From Cylindrobasidium torrendii FP15055 ss-10 (lineage: Eukaryota > Basidiomycota > Agaricomycetes > Agaricales > Physalacriaceae): a stretch of DNA of 22,610 nucleotides. Below, one piece after another: positions 10,870 to 20,204 of the stretch. The notes beneath the pieces were generated by a model. The model made no database searches and was not told the DNA's origin. It saw nothing but the letters and a program-made list of their open reading frames with translations. Numbering within the stretch: the first letter of the stretch is position 1; each line of letters opens with the position of its first letter. The translations under genes were made by a program, and so were the position numbers. Location of the stretch: NCBI GenBank assembly GCA_000934385.1, contig KN880768.1, positions 1-22,610 on the forward strand, read 5' to 3'.

Positions 10870-12141
10870 GGGCTAGCGTGGTACGGAATGTACCGTATGT
10901 ATTGTTATAAGCGCGTGCAGCGCATTGTATTACCATTTGGGATCTTGTGTTTGCTGTCGTACTGCATTTTATAGACTGTTTTTGCCGGCTCCGTTGTTTT
11001 AGAAGCCAAGTTTGTGCGATTCATTTAACGACTACATAGTGGTTTGGAAAGACTCACTGTAGGACATTACTTCCATGCACTTGTCAGCTTGCTAGTACGT
11101 TTGCATGTCATTCAGAAGAGCGGTATCAGATGTAACAAGCAGAGAACTGACTTGCCTGGCTCAACCCTTCTTTTCGCCATCAACGGCTCTTGAATAACTC
11201 CCAGCTCACCTGCACTAATACAAAGAATACTCAAACACAGTTGTTTTTGGGACCTGCAATCCGTGTCTCTTTCACTTGGCCAGGTCAATGGCCTAGCTCT
11301 CCTTTTGAGTTCGAGGTCTTCAGTCCACTGAAAACGCCAGACTGCTGCGAATAATTATTGAGTAGACTCGAGTTTGACAAGAGGACTAACGCAAAGTATC
11401 TGAAAGTTTGACATTGGATTTTAACGTTTAACGCCAGTGGTGGCATCCTATGGGGTCAGACTTGATGACGGTGGATGACAATTATTGAAGTTCAGGATAT
11501 GGTACCGTACGTTGGAGTACTTTTCATTCCATAAGATTTGGACCTTTTTTATTCCCATATTTGACTATTACCAGTTTGAGGATACCAGGTAGAACACGTA
11601 CATCGACGGGTGATCAAAGTTCAACGACGGTCGATGTCACTTGGCTTCGCGGCAACCGGCACCATCACACCGTTCCATTGAGAATCGTATGTTTAGCACT
11701 CGCGCAAAGTTCCCTTCCCCACTTCTTGGCCTCCTCCTCCAGGGCATCCCTCTTCGGTGTCACAGTGCTACTAGCGCACTTCGAATTCATCATGAATCTC
11801 AGCCAGCGCATCACCCTCTCCAACGTACTGATAGAGCTAGTCACTACTAGTAGCATACATATTGACATGGTATATCTCTGTCGTAATAGTCTATGGGCTC
11901 TGGTGCGCGTCAAGAATCGCCAAACTCGCAGTCGGTACCAAGCTATCATCTGAGGGCGTTCAGCTTCAATAAACGTGCATTTGTGGATTGTGGGTCCGAG
12001 GCGGTACCCGTGGAATTAAAAGCGTATAACTTGGAATGCAATCCTCAAGTGCAACATGGTATGAATGTCGAAAGCTTCCGTGGCGTTAACTGTGCAGTTG
12101 ACTCGGCAAATGCCGCCATACCTATTCCATTCACCACGACG
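10870..12141. other. Intergenic between ETT1 and the F-box-like gene
   Basis: About 1.27 kb. The first few hundred bases should be the ETT1 3' UTR. A minus-strand ORF at 11665-11949 ends in an acidic/basic helix-like segment (DALEEEAKKWGRELC) that looks somewhat protein-like, but it has no family match, no flanking exons and overlaps plus-strand reading. It may be a decayed gene fragment. The F-box frame is open upstream of 12142 as far as an ATG at 11893, which is more likely 5' UTR. Confidence 0.4.
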
Positions 12142-13151
12142 ATGCGCCTGGGCGAACTTTTGGCTGGACTCCCCACAGATATCTGTCGGCTCATCTTCGA
12201 GGAGTACGCATTACAAAGCACAAAATCGGCATTGAAACTTCTGTATGTCTCAAAGACAGTCGGGCAGTGGTTAGCGTGAGAGTCTGCTCATTAGCTTGCG
12301 AGTCTGAAGCCTCTGGCGGCAGGATAAAACCTCTGTTATACTACGACGTGTCCATTTCGCAACCCGCGCAAACTCGCGGACTTCTCGATTCTCTGCAGCG
12401 CCAAGACGTTATCACTACACAGAATGCACTGTCTTCTCTATCCATCGAATGGACGCCCTCGATGCTCATGATGGATGGAGACGGCAGCTTGGATCAGTTG
12501 ACATCCCTGTACCGATTCACTCGCACTCTTTCTATTTGCACACCACCGAATATGGGTCAAACGAATGCGTTGGGTAACGAGCACTACGCTCTGCTTCGCC
12601 GTGTCTGTCAGAACGGCTGTCTCGAGAGTTTCCATCAAGATGTTGGTCTATCCGACAAGATATTCGAGTGTCTGTCCTCCGCTAAAGTCCCAAGATGGAG
12701 TCTGGCATGGCTCGTGTACTCAGGACCACCGACTCCCGAGCAGCCGGGACGCTTCTACCATACTCTCAGCGAGCATCTCCCAGGCCTAACGCATTTATCA
12801 TTGACAGCGCGAGTAGCTTTCGACGTATCCAGTGGCATTCATCGACACTTCCTGCCCCTTGCGCGAACTGGTTCTTTGCCTGCATCGCTCAAAGTGGTCC
12901 TTATCGTATTCCGGTCGCCCAGATTGTTCGTACCCCAATTGCAGGACGGAATCGAAGATCCACGCATCGTTTTCGTGAACTTTGAACCAACACATCGAAA
13001 GTACGACGCTCTGAAGCACAGTCGCGTAACCGGACTTCTGCGACTGCGAGCTAAACCCACGACGTCTTCACGCTACCTCGCAGTAAATCTGGATGAGATG
13101 TGGAAACTAGGAGAGCAGATTGTACGCGATAGGTTGTTGAGCCCGGGCTGA
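12142..13151 (+). CDS. F-box-like domain protein (agaricomycete family)
   Basis: Two exons (12142-12275, 12323-13151) with a 47-nt intron (donor GTGAGA, acceptor GGCAG) give 320 aa. The N-terminus LAGLPTDICRLIFEEYA and the following ALKLLYVSKTVGQWLA, then KPLLYYDVSI after the splice, have the F-box helix arrangement followed by the conserved WxxPLLY-type segment. That segment is very common in lineage-expanded mushroom F-box-like proteins. The remaining 270 residues alternate helices and strands (SLSIEWTP, LTHLSLTARVAF, LKVVLIVFRSPRL) without a sharp motif. Such proteins are presumed SCF ubiquitin-ligase adaptors, although many members have no tested partner. The start at 12142 puts the F-box at the very N-terminus, as usual in this group; an in-frame ATG at 11893 would add 83 unrelated residues. 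Confidence 0.75.
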
Positions 13152-13666
13152 AATCTAGTGCTCATGGCATCCCGCGCGCGTTGCGTCTTTCACCTGCCGG
13201 GCTCATTGGCAATTTTAGGCGCATAGAGAACTTCAAGAATGGGCGGTGCATAGGTCCATAGACCGTTGTGTACGTAGAATGCGCATGTCTATGGAGGTTC
13301 CACGCCATAGCCTGTAACTTTGGAGTTCAGACAAAAGTCGTGCATGGGGAATAATCATGGTCATTTAGGAACAAGGCATAGTCCCGGATACAGGGCATAC
13401 TTACTTAGAACGTAGATAAACTTGAATATTCAGACGTGGTCTGGGAAACAGGCAGGTCACATATATACTCGAAAGGAACATGTACACGGCGAGCCGTTTA
13501 ATAAATAGGTTGAGAACATTGAAATCACGAGCATGAGTACGCGCAGACAGAATAGGTAAATATTGACTCATGTGCATGAGCAGGAAGGATGTGAAGAATC
13601 ATGAAAATAAATACGGGAATGTATCAAAGTAAGAGCTAATCCATTGTGTAATCAACCACTGCGTGC
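13152..13666. other. Intergenic, F-box 3' flank
   Basis: About 500 bases between the plus-strand F-box-like gene and the detached 3' end of the minus-strand gene interrupted by the transposon. No ORF or repeat is supported. AT-rich stretches around 13490-13630 could hold the 3' UTR and poly(A) signals of the interrupted gene before the insertion. Confidence 0.5.
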
Positions 13667-14033
13667 TCACTGACCTCCGCCACGGCGCTTCTTTGTCTTC
13701 TTCTCGTAGCCCTTGTCAGCTTCTGAGGCAGGCGCCTTGCGTTTCTTGCCCGTATCCTGAGGCTCTGCAGCGGCATTGCTCGTATCCGGCTGCGCGTTGC
13801 CCTGGCCACTGCCGATATCGATATCGGTCTGCTCTGCACTGCGTGCGGCATGGCGCGCACTGCGGCGCGGCGGAGGGGCCTGGGTATGAGTGGCATGTCT
13901 GGTGCGCCCTCGGCCAGCACGAGTTCCCGAACGTCCAGTCGCCTGTCGACTCGGCCCAGCAACTCCACTGGCATCTCTTTGGTCTCGCAGCTCACGATTC
14001 CCGGCGTCGCCTCTTCCGTTTTTGCGCGTAACA
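13667..14033 (-). pseudogene. Detached 3' coding end of the transposon-interrupted gene
   Basis: In the minus-strand frame that begins VTRKNGRGDAG at the left edge of the element, the reading is open for 121 codons and stops with TGA at 13667-13669. The segment is polar and basic: SGVAGPSRQATG, an RAGRGRTRH stretch, APPPRRSARHAARS, then KKRKAP and KKTKKRRGGGQ at the end, an NLS-like tail. It has no start of its own. When the element 14034-20204 and one CA duplication are left out, this frame joins directly to the gene ending at the right side of the element (after its Gln-Pro codons). It is therefore best read as the lost C-terminus of that gene. Two other minus-strand frames also have ORFs here and are taken as shadows. 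Confidence 0.75.
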
Positions 14034-14059
14034 CATCAGCATCTTAACACCTAGCTTGC
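14034..14059 (+). repeat. Left terminal inverted repeat of the Plavaka element
   Basis: This 26-bp sequence matches the reverse complement of 20179-20204 at 23 positions. The shared cores are CATCAGCAT, TT-ACACC and AGCTTGC. The preceding CA (14032-14033) is the left copy of the probable target duplication. Confidence 0.85.
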
Positions 14060-14266
14060 GGCAGCTTATTCGGCTCGCACGAGCCGGATAAGCCATCAAA
14101 AGCTCAAAAATCTGCGAGCTACAATCTATGTCTAAATTTACCACAAGCTGGTGCATTTGTTGCGTAGCAAGCCAAACAATCGCGACAAGCAACCGGTCAT
14201 TTGCGAGCTCCGCAAGCTATTTTCTAAGTGCAAGGCGGCAAGCCTTACTAGCTCGCCAAGCCAGGT
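14053..14266. repeat. Left subterminal AGCTTGC/GCAAGCT motif cluster
   Basis: Many copies of a 6-7-base word occur in both orientations: AGCTTGC at 14053, GCGAGCT and CACAAGCT near 14115-14150, GCAAGCC, GCGAGCTCCGCAAGCT near 14203-14219, GCAAGCC and AGCTCGCCAAGCC near 14239-14265. Subterminal repeats of this kind are typical transposase-binding sites in CACTA-like and related elements. The rest of the stretch up to 14468 has no ORF and is probably the 3' UTR of the partner gene. Confidence 0.65.
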
Positions 14267-14468
14267 CATGAAAATTCACCGAAAAGTTAGCGCTCCAATC
14301 CAGCTTTTTCTCTCTTACCCTCATATCCGCATTACCACTAGGTATACGTGTTCACCAATCATCGCATTAAAAAGCCAAAATAGTGTAGTTAGAAGTTATA
14401 GCTAGGGTCGGAGCACGTTAAGGGATAGTAGGTTATGGTACAAGTCATGGTCTAGATGCATAATGTCA

Positions 14469-16755
14469 TTAGTCAATCTCATCCGGCGCTGGGCTGCTGT
14501 CTGGTAAACGAGCAACACGACGTTGCATTGAAGGAGCGGCTGGCGCGGGCTTCGTCTGAGAAGTAACTTCTGTCCCGGCGTTGGTGTGGATACGACGCCA
14601 AGCTCTGGCGGAAAGTTTCTTGGCAGAGTCAATGACGAACGCAATATCGTCCTGGACTTGAGGGTTGGTTGCCGAAAATTCGTTCAGCTTGTCCGGCGCG
14701 ATGTAGGCGCCAGTCTCCCAGAGACGGAACGCCCGGCGTATCTATATATCGTCAGTGTGATGAACATACCAGCCGAATGAGTACGCACCGATGCCGCAGA
14801 AAGGATGAACGCGCCAGTAAATGCTTCACCCCATGGTCCACACGAGCTGTTCAGAATGTTCTTTGCTGCCTTCCCGAAAACCTCCTTGAATGCGTCTGTC
14901 TCACCAAACCCCGAGATTGTCTGCAAGACATCAGTAACAATTGAGCGAGCACGGTGCATATAACGCACCGGATAATCGATGTCGTCTGGGTCAATTGTGC
15001 AGAACTGCGGTACGTGCTGTTTGTACAAAGCGGGTCCATCGTTGTGTAGTGCCCATTTGACATATGCCTTGCGCTTAGACGGTGGTAGCGCATTGAGGTA
15101 TGTAGACACATATTTGACGCCAAAGCGACCAATCTTTGAGCGATGGTCTATAATGATAGCATTGGCCTTCAAGGAGAGGTTAGTGGGTGCAAAAGAATAA
15201 GCGTGTAACGCACCTTGGAGAAAATAGTATCGTTCTCTTGTATTTGGTAGGTGTTCATGGGAAGAGCGTAATCCAAGCAGGTTTGGGCGATAGCAACGAA
15301 CAGTGGGTCCTTGGAAAATTGGGACCCGAACGGATCATCTGAGGTGAAGAGACAGTGCACAAGTGTGGGAAGGACCTTACCGACCCAGTCTTTCCGTGCA
15401 ACAGAAAGGACTGGTGCCGATTCCGGGGCCAACTCGAGCTTGTCGAGAGTGCCATCCTCCTCCTTGAGAATGACCATCTGCGGAGCTGCGGCCACGGTTT
15501 TCTTCTGAGAACCGGGTTTCTTGGGAGTCTTGTCCGGAATTGTAGTCGAAGACCCAACGACCTAGAGGCGAACATGTAAGTACCATGGGTGAGTGAGCGA
15601 AGACCACGCACCCCAACTATCTGACGTCTCTTTGTCCCCCGAGCCTGAACAGAATTGGCTGGAGGCTGCTCGTCTGCTACATCGCTATCCGAGAGTGTAC
15701 TTGTCGTCCAGTCCATGGTTGGCTGAGATGCCTGCTTTGAGGCAATCGCGCGTGGGTTCCAGTCCTTGGATATTGTCGATTCCACCGGTTTGACGGTGAG
15801 CAAATTGCGTCGGAGTGCACTTGAGCTACGCAAAAAAAGAGTGTCATGGTGGGAAGAGAAATGGACCATGCCGATCACTCACCTGGATCCTTCTGCATGG
15901 GCCGAATCTGCGCCGAGCTGAAGTCCTATCTTCGTCTTGACCGCGGCGGCAAGGTCGCCCTTGTGCATCTGTCCCTCAAGTTCAGTATGCGCAAAATTGA
16001 GATAGAATTTCGAACCTTGGTGGGCTTGGGTAGAGCAACTGGCTTGTTGTCTGGTTTGTACTGCATGACGGTCTCCTCGCGTTCGCTCTGCTCTTTCTTG
16101 CGCTGTCGCAAGGTCATCGCCGCAAAGTCGCCTATGGCAGCCTTGCGATTTGCATCCGCAGCACGAACGGTCTCCTTCTTGTTCTGTTGGGCCCAATACG
16201 CACGGGACTTCTTCATCCAAGTGTCCCATTCACGCTGAGATTTTGCTGAGCCATCGGGGGGACTTGAAGGCTGCGGCGGAGGTTCCAGCGTATTGGCTTG
16301 CAGGCTGGGTTCAACCTGAGAGTCGCCATCATCCGACAACGGTGCTGGGACTAAATTGTCTGGCAAGGATGTGTCAACCGGCTCTATCATGTCGACGTCG
16401 CTGTCATTGTCTGCAGACAAATGTGGTCCGGTTGCGACAGGTTGGCTTGACGGATCTGCTTCGCATGCGTCCTGGTGTGTATCAAGTTTGCGTCGTTTGG
16501 GTATGCTCTAAAACTACAGTTAGTAGTCTATAGCGTGCGACTTGTAGACCATCGCACTGTGGATGCGTCTTCGAAGTCCGAGTCTGTTGGTTGCTTTTCT
16601 CTTCCTCGCTACATGACTATTAGCACATTTCTTGTCTCATGCGATTCACACACTTTGAGTTTAATGGCAGGCGAAGGTGGCACAACGGGTAACTGCGAAG
16701 CGGCGTTGGCTTTCTTTGCTCGACGCGCGGGGGTTCTCTTTGGGTTGGGTGGCAT
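14469..16755 (-). CDS. Transposon-borne partner protein, possibly DUF6532-like, 8 exons
   Basis: Modelled exons are 16755-16654, 16608-16558, 16507-16016, 15968-15883, 15825-15612, 15561-15214, 15166-14789 and 14741-14469. All phases close and give 647 aa. The start is the ATG of MPPNPKRTPARRAKK. Residues 1-330 are polar and disordered with basic clusters (PKRTPARRAKK, PKRRK, RQRKKEQ) that look nuclear. From about 340 to 590 lies a helical globular region: DWVGKVLPTLVHCLF, HRSKIGRFGVKYVSTYL, SIVTDVLQTISGFG, SIRRAFRLWETGAYI. Its spacing, especially the last segment, recalls DUF6532, an uncharacterised domain expanded in basidiomycetes, but I cannot confirm this. The gene is divergent from the transposase and within the same inverted repeats, so a role in transposition (accessory DNA or protein binding) is inferred. 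The acceptor of exon 4 is uncertain by six bases. Confidence 0.72.
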
Positions 16756-16928
16756 TGAGAGTACAGAGGCAACTCAGAATTGCTCAAGTCAACGGAGCGC
16801 GGCCTTGTACAAGCAGACGGAGGGCAACAGATTGCGGCGTGATTACAATTGTATCACCGTTTCTACAGACTTGTTGTCTGGGCAGCCTGGAGACAACCCT
16901 AACAACCCACGGGTTTGAACATACCACC
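16756..16928. promoter_or_regulatory. Divergent promoter between the two transposon genes
   Basis: The 173 bases separate the ATG of the minus-strand partner gene (16755) from the ATG of the transposase (16929). No clear TATA box is seen on either side. The spacing implies shared, coordinated expression of the two genes. Confidence 0.5.
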
Positions 16929-19900
16929 ATGGCACCGCACCTCCGTACCTTCAACTGTTCAGTCTGTCATCGTCCATGCCACTCGCAAGGTGGTCTCCTC
17001 CGCCACAAGAATGCTATGCACCGTGAAGTCACTCAAGAACCTGATGAAGATGGGGACGAAGCCCGTGAGTTCAAGTATCAACGGCATCCTCTGGCAACGG
17101 GTCAGACTTTCCTAACTACTGTCTTGCCTGACTGACTCTAATGTTTAGCACGCCCATGCGACGAAGATGGGAACTTTCTTGATGCTCATGTTGGGCCACC
17201 TCCACCAGCGCCTGCTGAATTCGCGCCATTCGACGATCGCATCAGCTTCGACTTTGCGCATTTCCACTTTGTCGAGCAACAACATTCCACCGCCGCAATT
17301 GAAAAGGCCATGAACATGCAAGCTGCGCTTTTGGCGAAGAACGGTGTTGATCCCGCAAATTTCCAATGGTCGAGCGCAGACGACATGTACAAGACAATTG
17401 ACGAGCTCGATATTGGCGCCGTGGAGTGGCAGACCTTTCGCTTTCGATATACGGGGCCTCTACCACCTAATCCGCCGAAGTGGATGACTGACGAATATGA
17501 GCTTATCACCCGCGACAGTCTCAAGGTTCTTCGCATGCAGCTTGCCTGCCGTGATTTCGATGGACACATTCATTATTCCCCTTACCGCCAATTCAAGCCC
17601 GATGGTACCAGGGTTTTCAGCGATTTGATGTCGGGGGACTGGGCATGGAGTCAATGTGTGCGTTGGTTTATTCATCATGCTTTCGCAATGATGTTCAATT
17701 ATTCCAGAATATAATCATGAAGAATCCTGCGCTCAAAGGCACTGGGTTTATCCCAGTTATTGGCGGTAGCGACAAAACAACGGTCTCTACCGCCACTGGA
17801 AATCAAGCCTACCATCCTTTTTATCAAGGCATTGGAAATTTGGACAACACTTCGCGACGGGCCCACAACCAGGGTATCATACCGACCGCCTTTCTCCCGA
17901 TTCCCAAAGGTGTGTCTCTGTGTTTGATGGACTTCAGGCTTGAGCTCATAGATCTTGATATTTCTAGTACCTAAAGAAGTACAGCAAACCAAGGAGTACC
18001 AGACCTTCACGCGCCAGCTCTATCACGCCTGCCTCGCTCTCATATTTGAGCCTCTGCGTCCCGGGATGACCACCCCAGAAGTGGTTCAATGCCCTGATCG
18101 CCACTTCCGGCGCGCAATCTTTGGCCTCGGTCCGTACATTGCGGACTACCCCGAGCAAGTTCTCCTTTCTTGCGTTGTTTCCAACTGGTGTCCCAAATGC
18201 ACCGCGCGACCTGAGAACCTTGACCACGATCCCGACGCTATTTTGCGCACTCACGAGGCGGCTGAATTTCTCATCGAAAATTTTGACCCCGGCATCATTT
18301 GGTCAGATTATGGTGTACGAAGCGACGTTGAGGTGCGTTCGTCTTGCACACGTGTTCTCAGTCTCTTATTTCTTTGAAGCCCTTCACGGTCAATTTCCCT
18401 CGTGCCAACATTCACGAGCTTCTCTCACCCGACCTTCTCCACCAACTCATCAAGGGTACCTTCAAAGATCATCTTGTCGAGTGGGTCAATGAGTGGTTGG
18501 TGCTAGAACACGGCGAGGCAGGCGCGCTTGTGATCATCAAGGATATTGACCGCCGGTGCGTTGGGCAGCCCTTCCTTTTGACAGTTTCTCATTGTTTTTC
18601 TCCCAGGATATCTGCAGTGCCATCGTTCCCAGGCCTGCGCCGGTTCCCTGATGGGCGCAATTTCGCACAGTGGACCGGTAATGACTCCAAGGCCTTGATG
18701 AAGGTCTACCTAGCAGCCGTTAGTGGATACATTCCCCCGGCCATGGTCCGCGCTCTTTCCGCATTCATGGATTTCTGTTACCTCGTCCGCCGCAATGCAA
18801 TCGACCAGGATGCCCTCCGCCAGATTCAGGCCAAACTCGATGAATTCCACCATTATCGGCGTGCATTCATCGAAGCCGGTGTGCGCGACACAATCTCATT
18901 ACCCCGGCAACATTCTCTCACTCATTATCCACGCTCTATCGTTCTCTTTGGTTCGCCCAACGGCCTCTGCTCTTCAATCACCGAGTCAAAACACATCAAG
19001 GCAGTCAAGCAGCCTTGGCGCCGGTCAAACCATAACGACCCTCTGAATCAAATGGTTCAGACGTTGACTCGGATTGACAAGATGGCAGCCAAGGTGTCCG
19101 AGCTGCGCCATGCTGGACATCTCGAGGGCACAACACTATCGTACACGATCCGTTCGTTGGAAGATGGATTCGAGCCGACACCGCTTGCAGCTGGAAACGA
19201 GGATAGCGATGACGAGGACGAGGATCAGGCAGACGAGAATAGGGACATGGGCCCGGTATTAGGCTTGAAGACATTCACAACCATTGCTCTAGCAAGCACG
19301 CGAGGTACGTCAATTGTTTGTGGCATCTGGATATGTACTCATGTAATGTATCAACAGCTCGTGGATACCCTAGTGCAGTTAACGCCCTCGCAAACCACAT
19401 GCAACAGCCCCGCCTAGCTGAAGCTCTTCAACGTTACATTTTCGAATTCACCTACCCTCAGCTTCAAGTTCCGGATGACGTTGACCAACTGCCTGCTCTT
19501 CCTCACTTGAAGATTTCAGTTTTCCATTCCGCCGTTGCTAAATTCTATGCCCCGAGCGATACATGCGGTGCAGGTGGAATGTATCGTGAACGTATCAGGT
19601 CAACACCATCGTGGCAGAAAAAGTATGACCGGCGCGATACCGTGTTTGTGGTCACAGACATCGACGCGCCCGGGATGGAGGGCATGTTGGTGGCGAGGGT
19701 TCTGATGTTTTTCTCTTTCATACACAACGGAGTGTATCATCCGTGCGCTCTTGTTCACTGGCTGCTGCCCGAAGAGGTAGATCCACACACGGGGTACCAT
19801 GTTGTTCGTTACGAGGAGATAGATGACGAGCGCCCTGTCCAAGTCGTTGGGCTTGATGCAGTGGCTCGAGGGGCTCACTTGCTCCCTATTTACGGTTCGC

Positions 19901-20001
19901 GTCGCCTTCCCGAAAATTTCCACCACTCCGATGCACTTAACGCGTTTCGTGCTTTCTATGTCAACCGTCATGCGGACCATCACACCCACGAATTTATTTA
20001 G
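16929..20001 (+). CDS. Plavaka transposase, 7 exons, intact
   Basis: Exons 16929-17064, 17149-17657, 17708-17909, 17968-18332, 18380-18555, 18607-19304 and 19358-20001 give 909 aa with all phases closed. The ATG sits in ACCACCATGG. Residues 10-31 form a C2H2 zinc finger (C10, C13, H26, H31). PRPCDEDGNFL follows at 46, then FSDLMSGDWAW. The RNase H-like core shows GGSDKTTVSTATG (D237), the GLGPYIADYPEQ block (D342) with a CPKC zinc pair (357-360), HELLSPDLLHQLIKGTFKDHLVEWV (415-439) and SITESKHIKAVKQPWRRSN (E589). D237, D342 and E589 are my candidates for the catalytic DDE triad. An acidic patch around 690-700 precedes the last exon, whose C-terminal region (LLPIYG, FYVNRHADHH) is also usual in the family. 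It would cut at the terminal repeats and reinsert the element. No stop or frameshift was found. Confidence 0.9.
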
Positions 20002-20077
20002 CTTTGATACTTACCATACTATACTATCGAGCTATGACTTTGGATACGTACAATACCATAGTTTCTTATCTAGTTTC

Positions 20078-20190
20078 AGCTTGTCAGCTTGCCAAGCTTG
20101 CACAGAAGTACCTAGCTTGTCGAGCTTGCCATGCGCAACATACTTACTAGCTTGCGAGCTTTTGCAAGCCAAAAAGCTGCAAGCTGGGTG
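20078..20190. repeat. Right subterminal AGCTTGC/GCAAGCT motif cluster
   Basis: AGCTTGT, AGCTTGCC, AAGCTTGC, AGCTTGTCGAGCTTGCC, AGCTTGCGAGCTTTTGC, GCAAGCC and CTGCAAGCT follow one another, in both orientations, up to the right terminal repeat. The same word fills the left end, so the two clusters are likely the binding arrays that bring both ends together. Confidence 0.65.
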
Positions 20191-20204
20191 TCAAAATGCT
20201 GATG
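20179..20204 (-). repeat. Right terminal inverted repeat of the Plavaka element
   Basis: Partner of the left repeat. Read on the minus strand it supplies the last codons and the TGA stop (20191-20193) of the interrupted host gene. It is followed by CA at 20205-20206. Confidence 0.85.

Larger units (their letters stand above)
14034..20204. mobile_element. Plavaka-type DNA transposon, complete, 6,171 bp
   Basis: Both ends carry a 26-bp inverted repeat beginning CATCAGCAT and sharing ACACC and AGCTTGC (14034-14059 and 20179-20204, three mismatches). The element is flanked by CA at 14032-14033 and 20205-20206, a probable 2-bp target duplication. Clusters of AGCTTGC/GCAAGCT words fill the first 220 and last 130 bases. 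Inside are two divergent intact genes, a Plavaka transposase and an unknown partner, separated by 173 bp. Plavaka elements are DNA transposons common in mushroom genomes, with an RNase H-fold transposase. The open frames and the clean reading frame across the flanks suggest a young, possibly still mobile copy. Confidence 0.85.

Noticed and set aside
11893..12141. N-terminal extension of the F-box-like protein from an upstream ATG
   Set aside because: The added 83 residues have no structure or family likeness, and relatives start directly at the F-box.
13636..14034. Longest minus-strand ORF in this stretch (starting LRAKTEEATPG) as an independent gene
   Set aside because: Its composition is Arg/Ala-rich without structure. 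The alternative frame gives a natural low-complexity basic C-terminus ending KKTKKRRGGGQ and is the frame that joins the gene on the other side of the transposon.
14035..20203. ATCAGCAT at both ends as an 8-bp target duplication
   Set aside because: The two copies are reverse complements rather than direct repeats, so they belong to the terminal inverted repeats; the direct repeat is CA outside them.
14034..20204. KDZ-type transposon carrying a TET/JBP dioxygenase
   Set aside because: The transposase motifs (PCDEDGNFL, SDKTTVS, GLGPYIADYPEQ) are of the Plavaka kind, and neither gene shows the HxD...H iron-binding pattern of a TET/JBP oxygenase.
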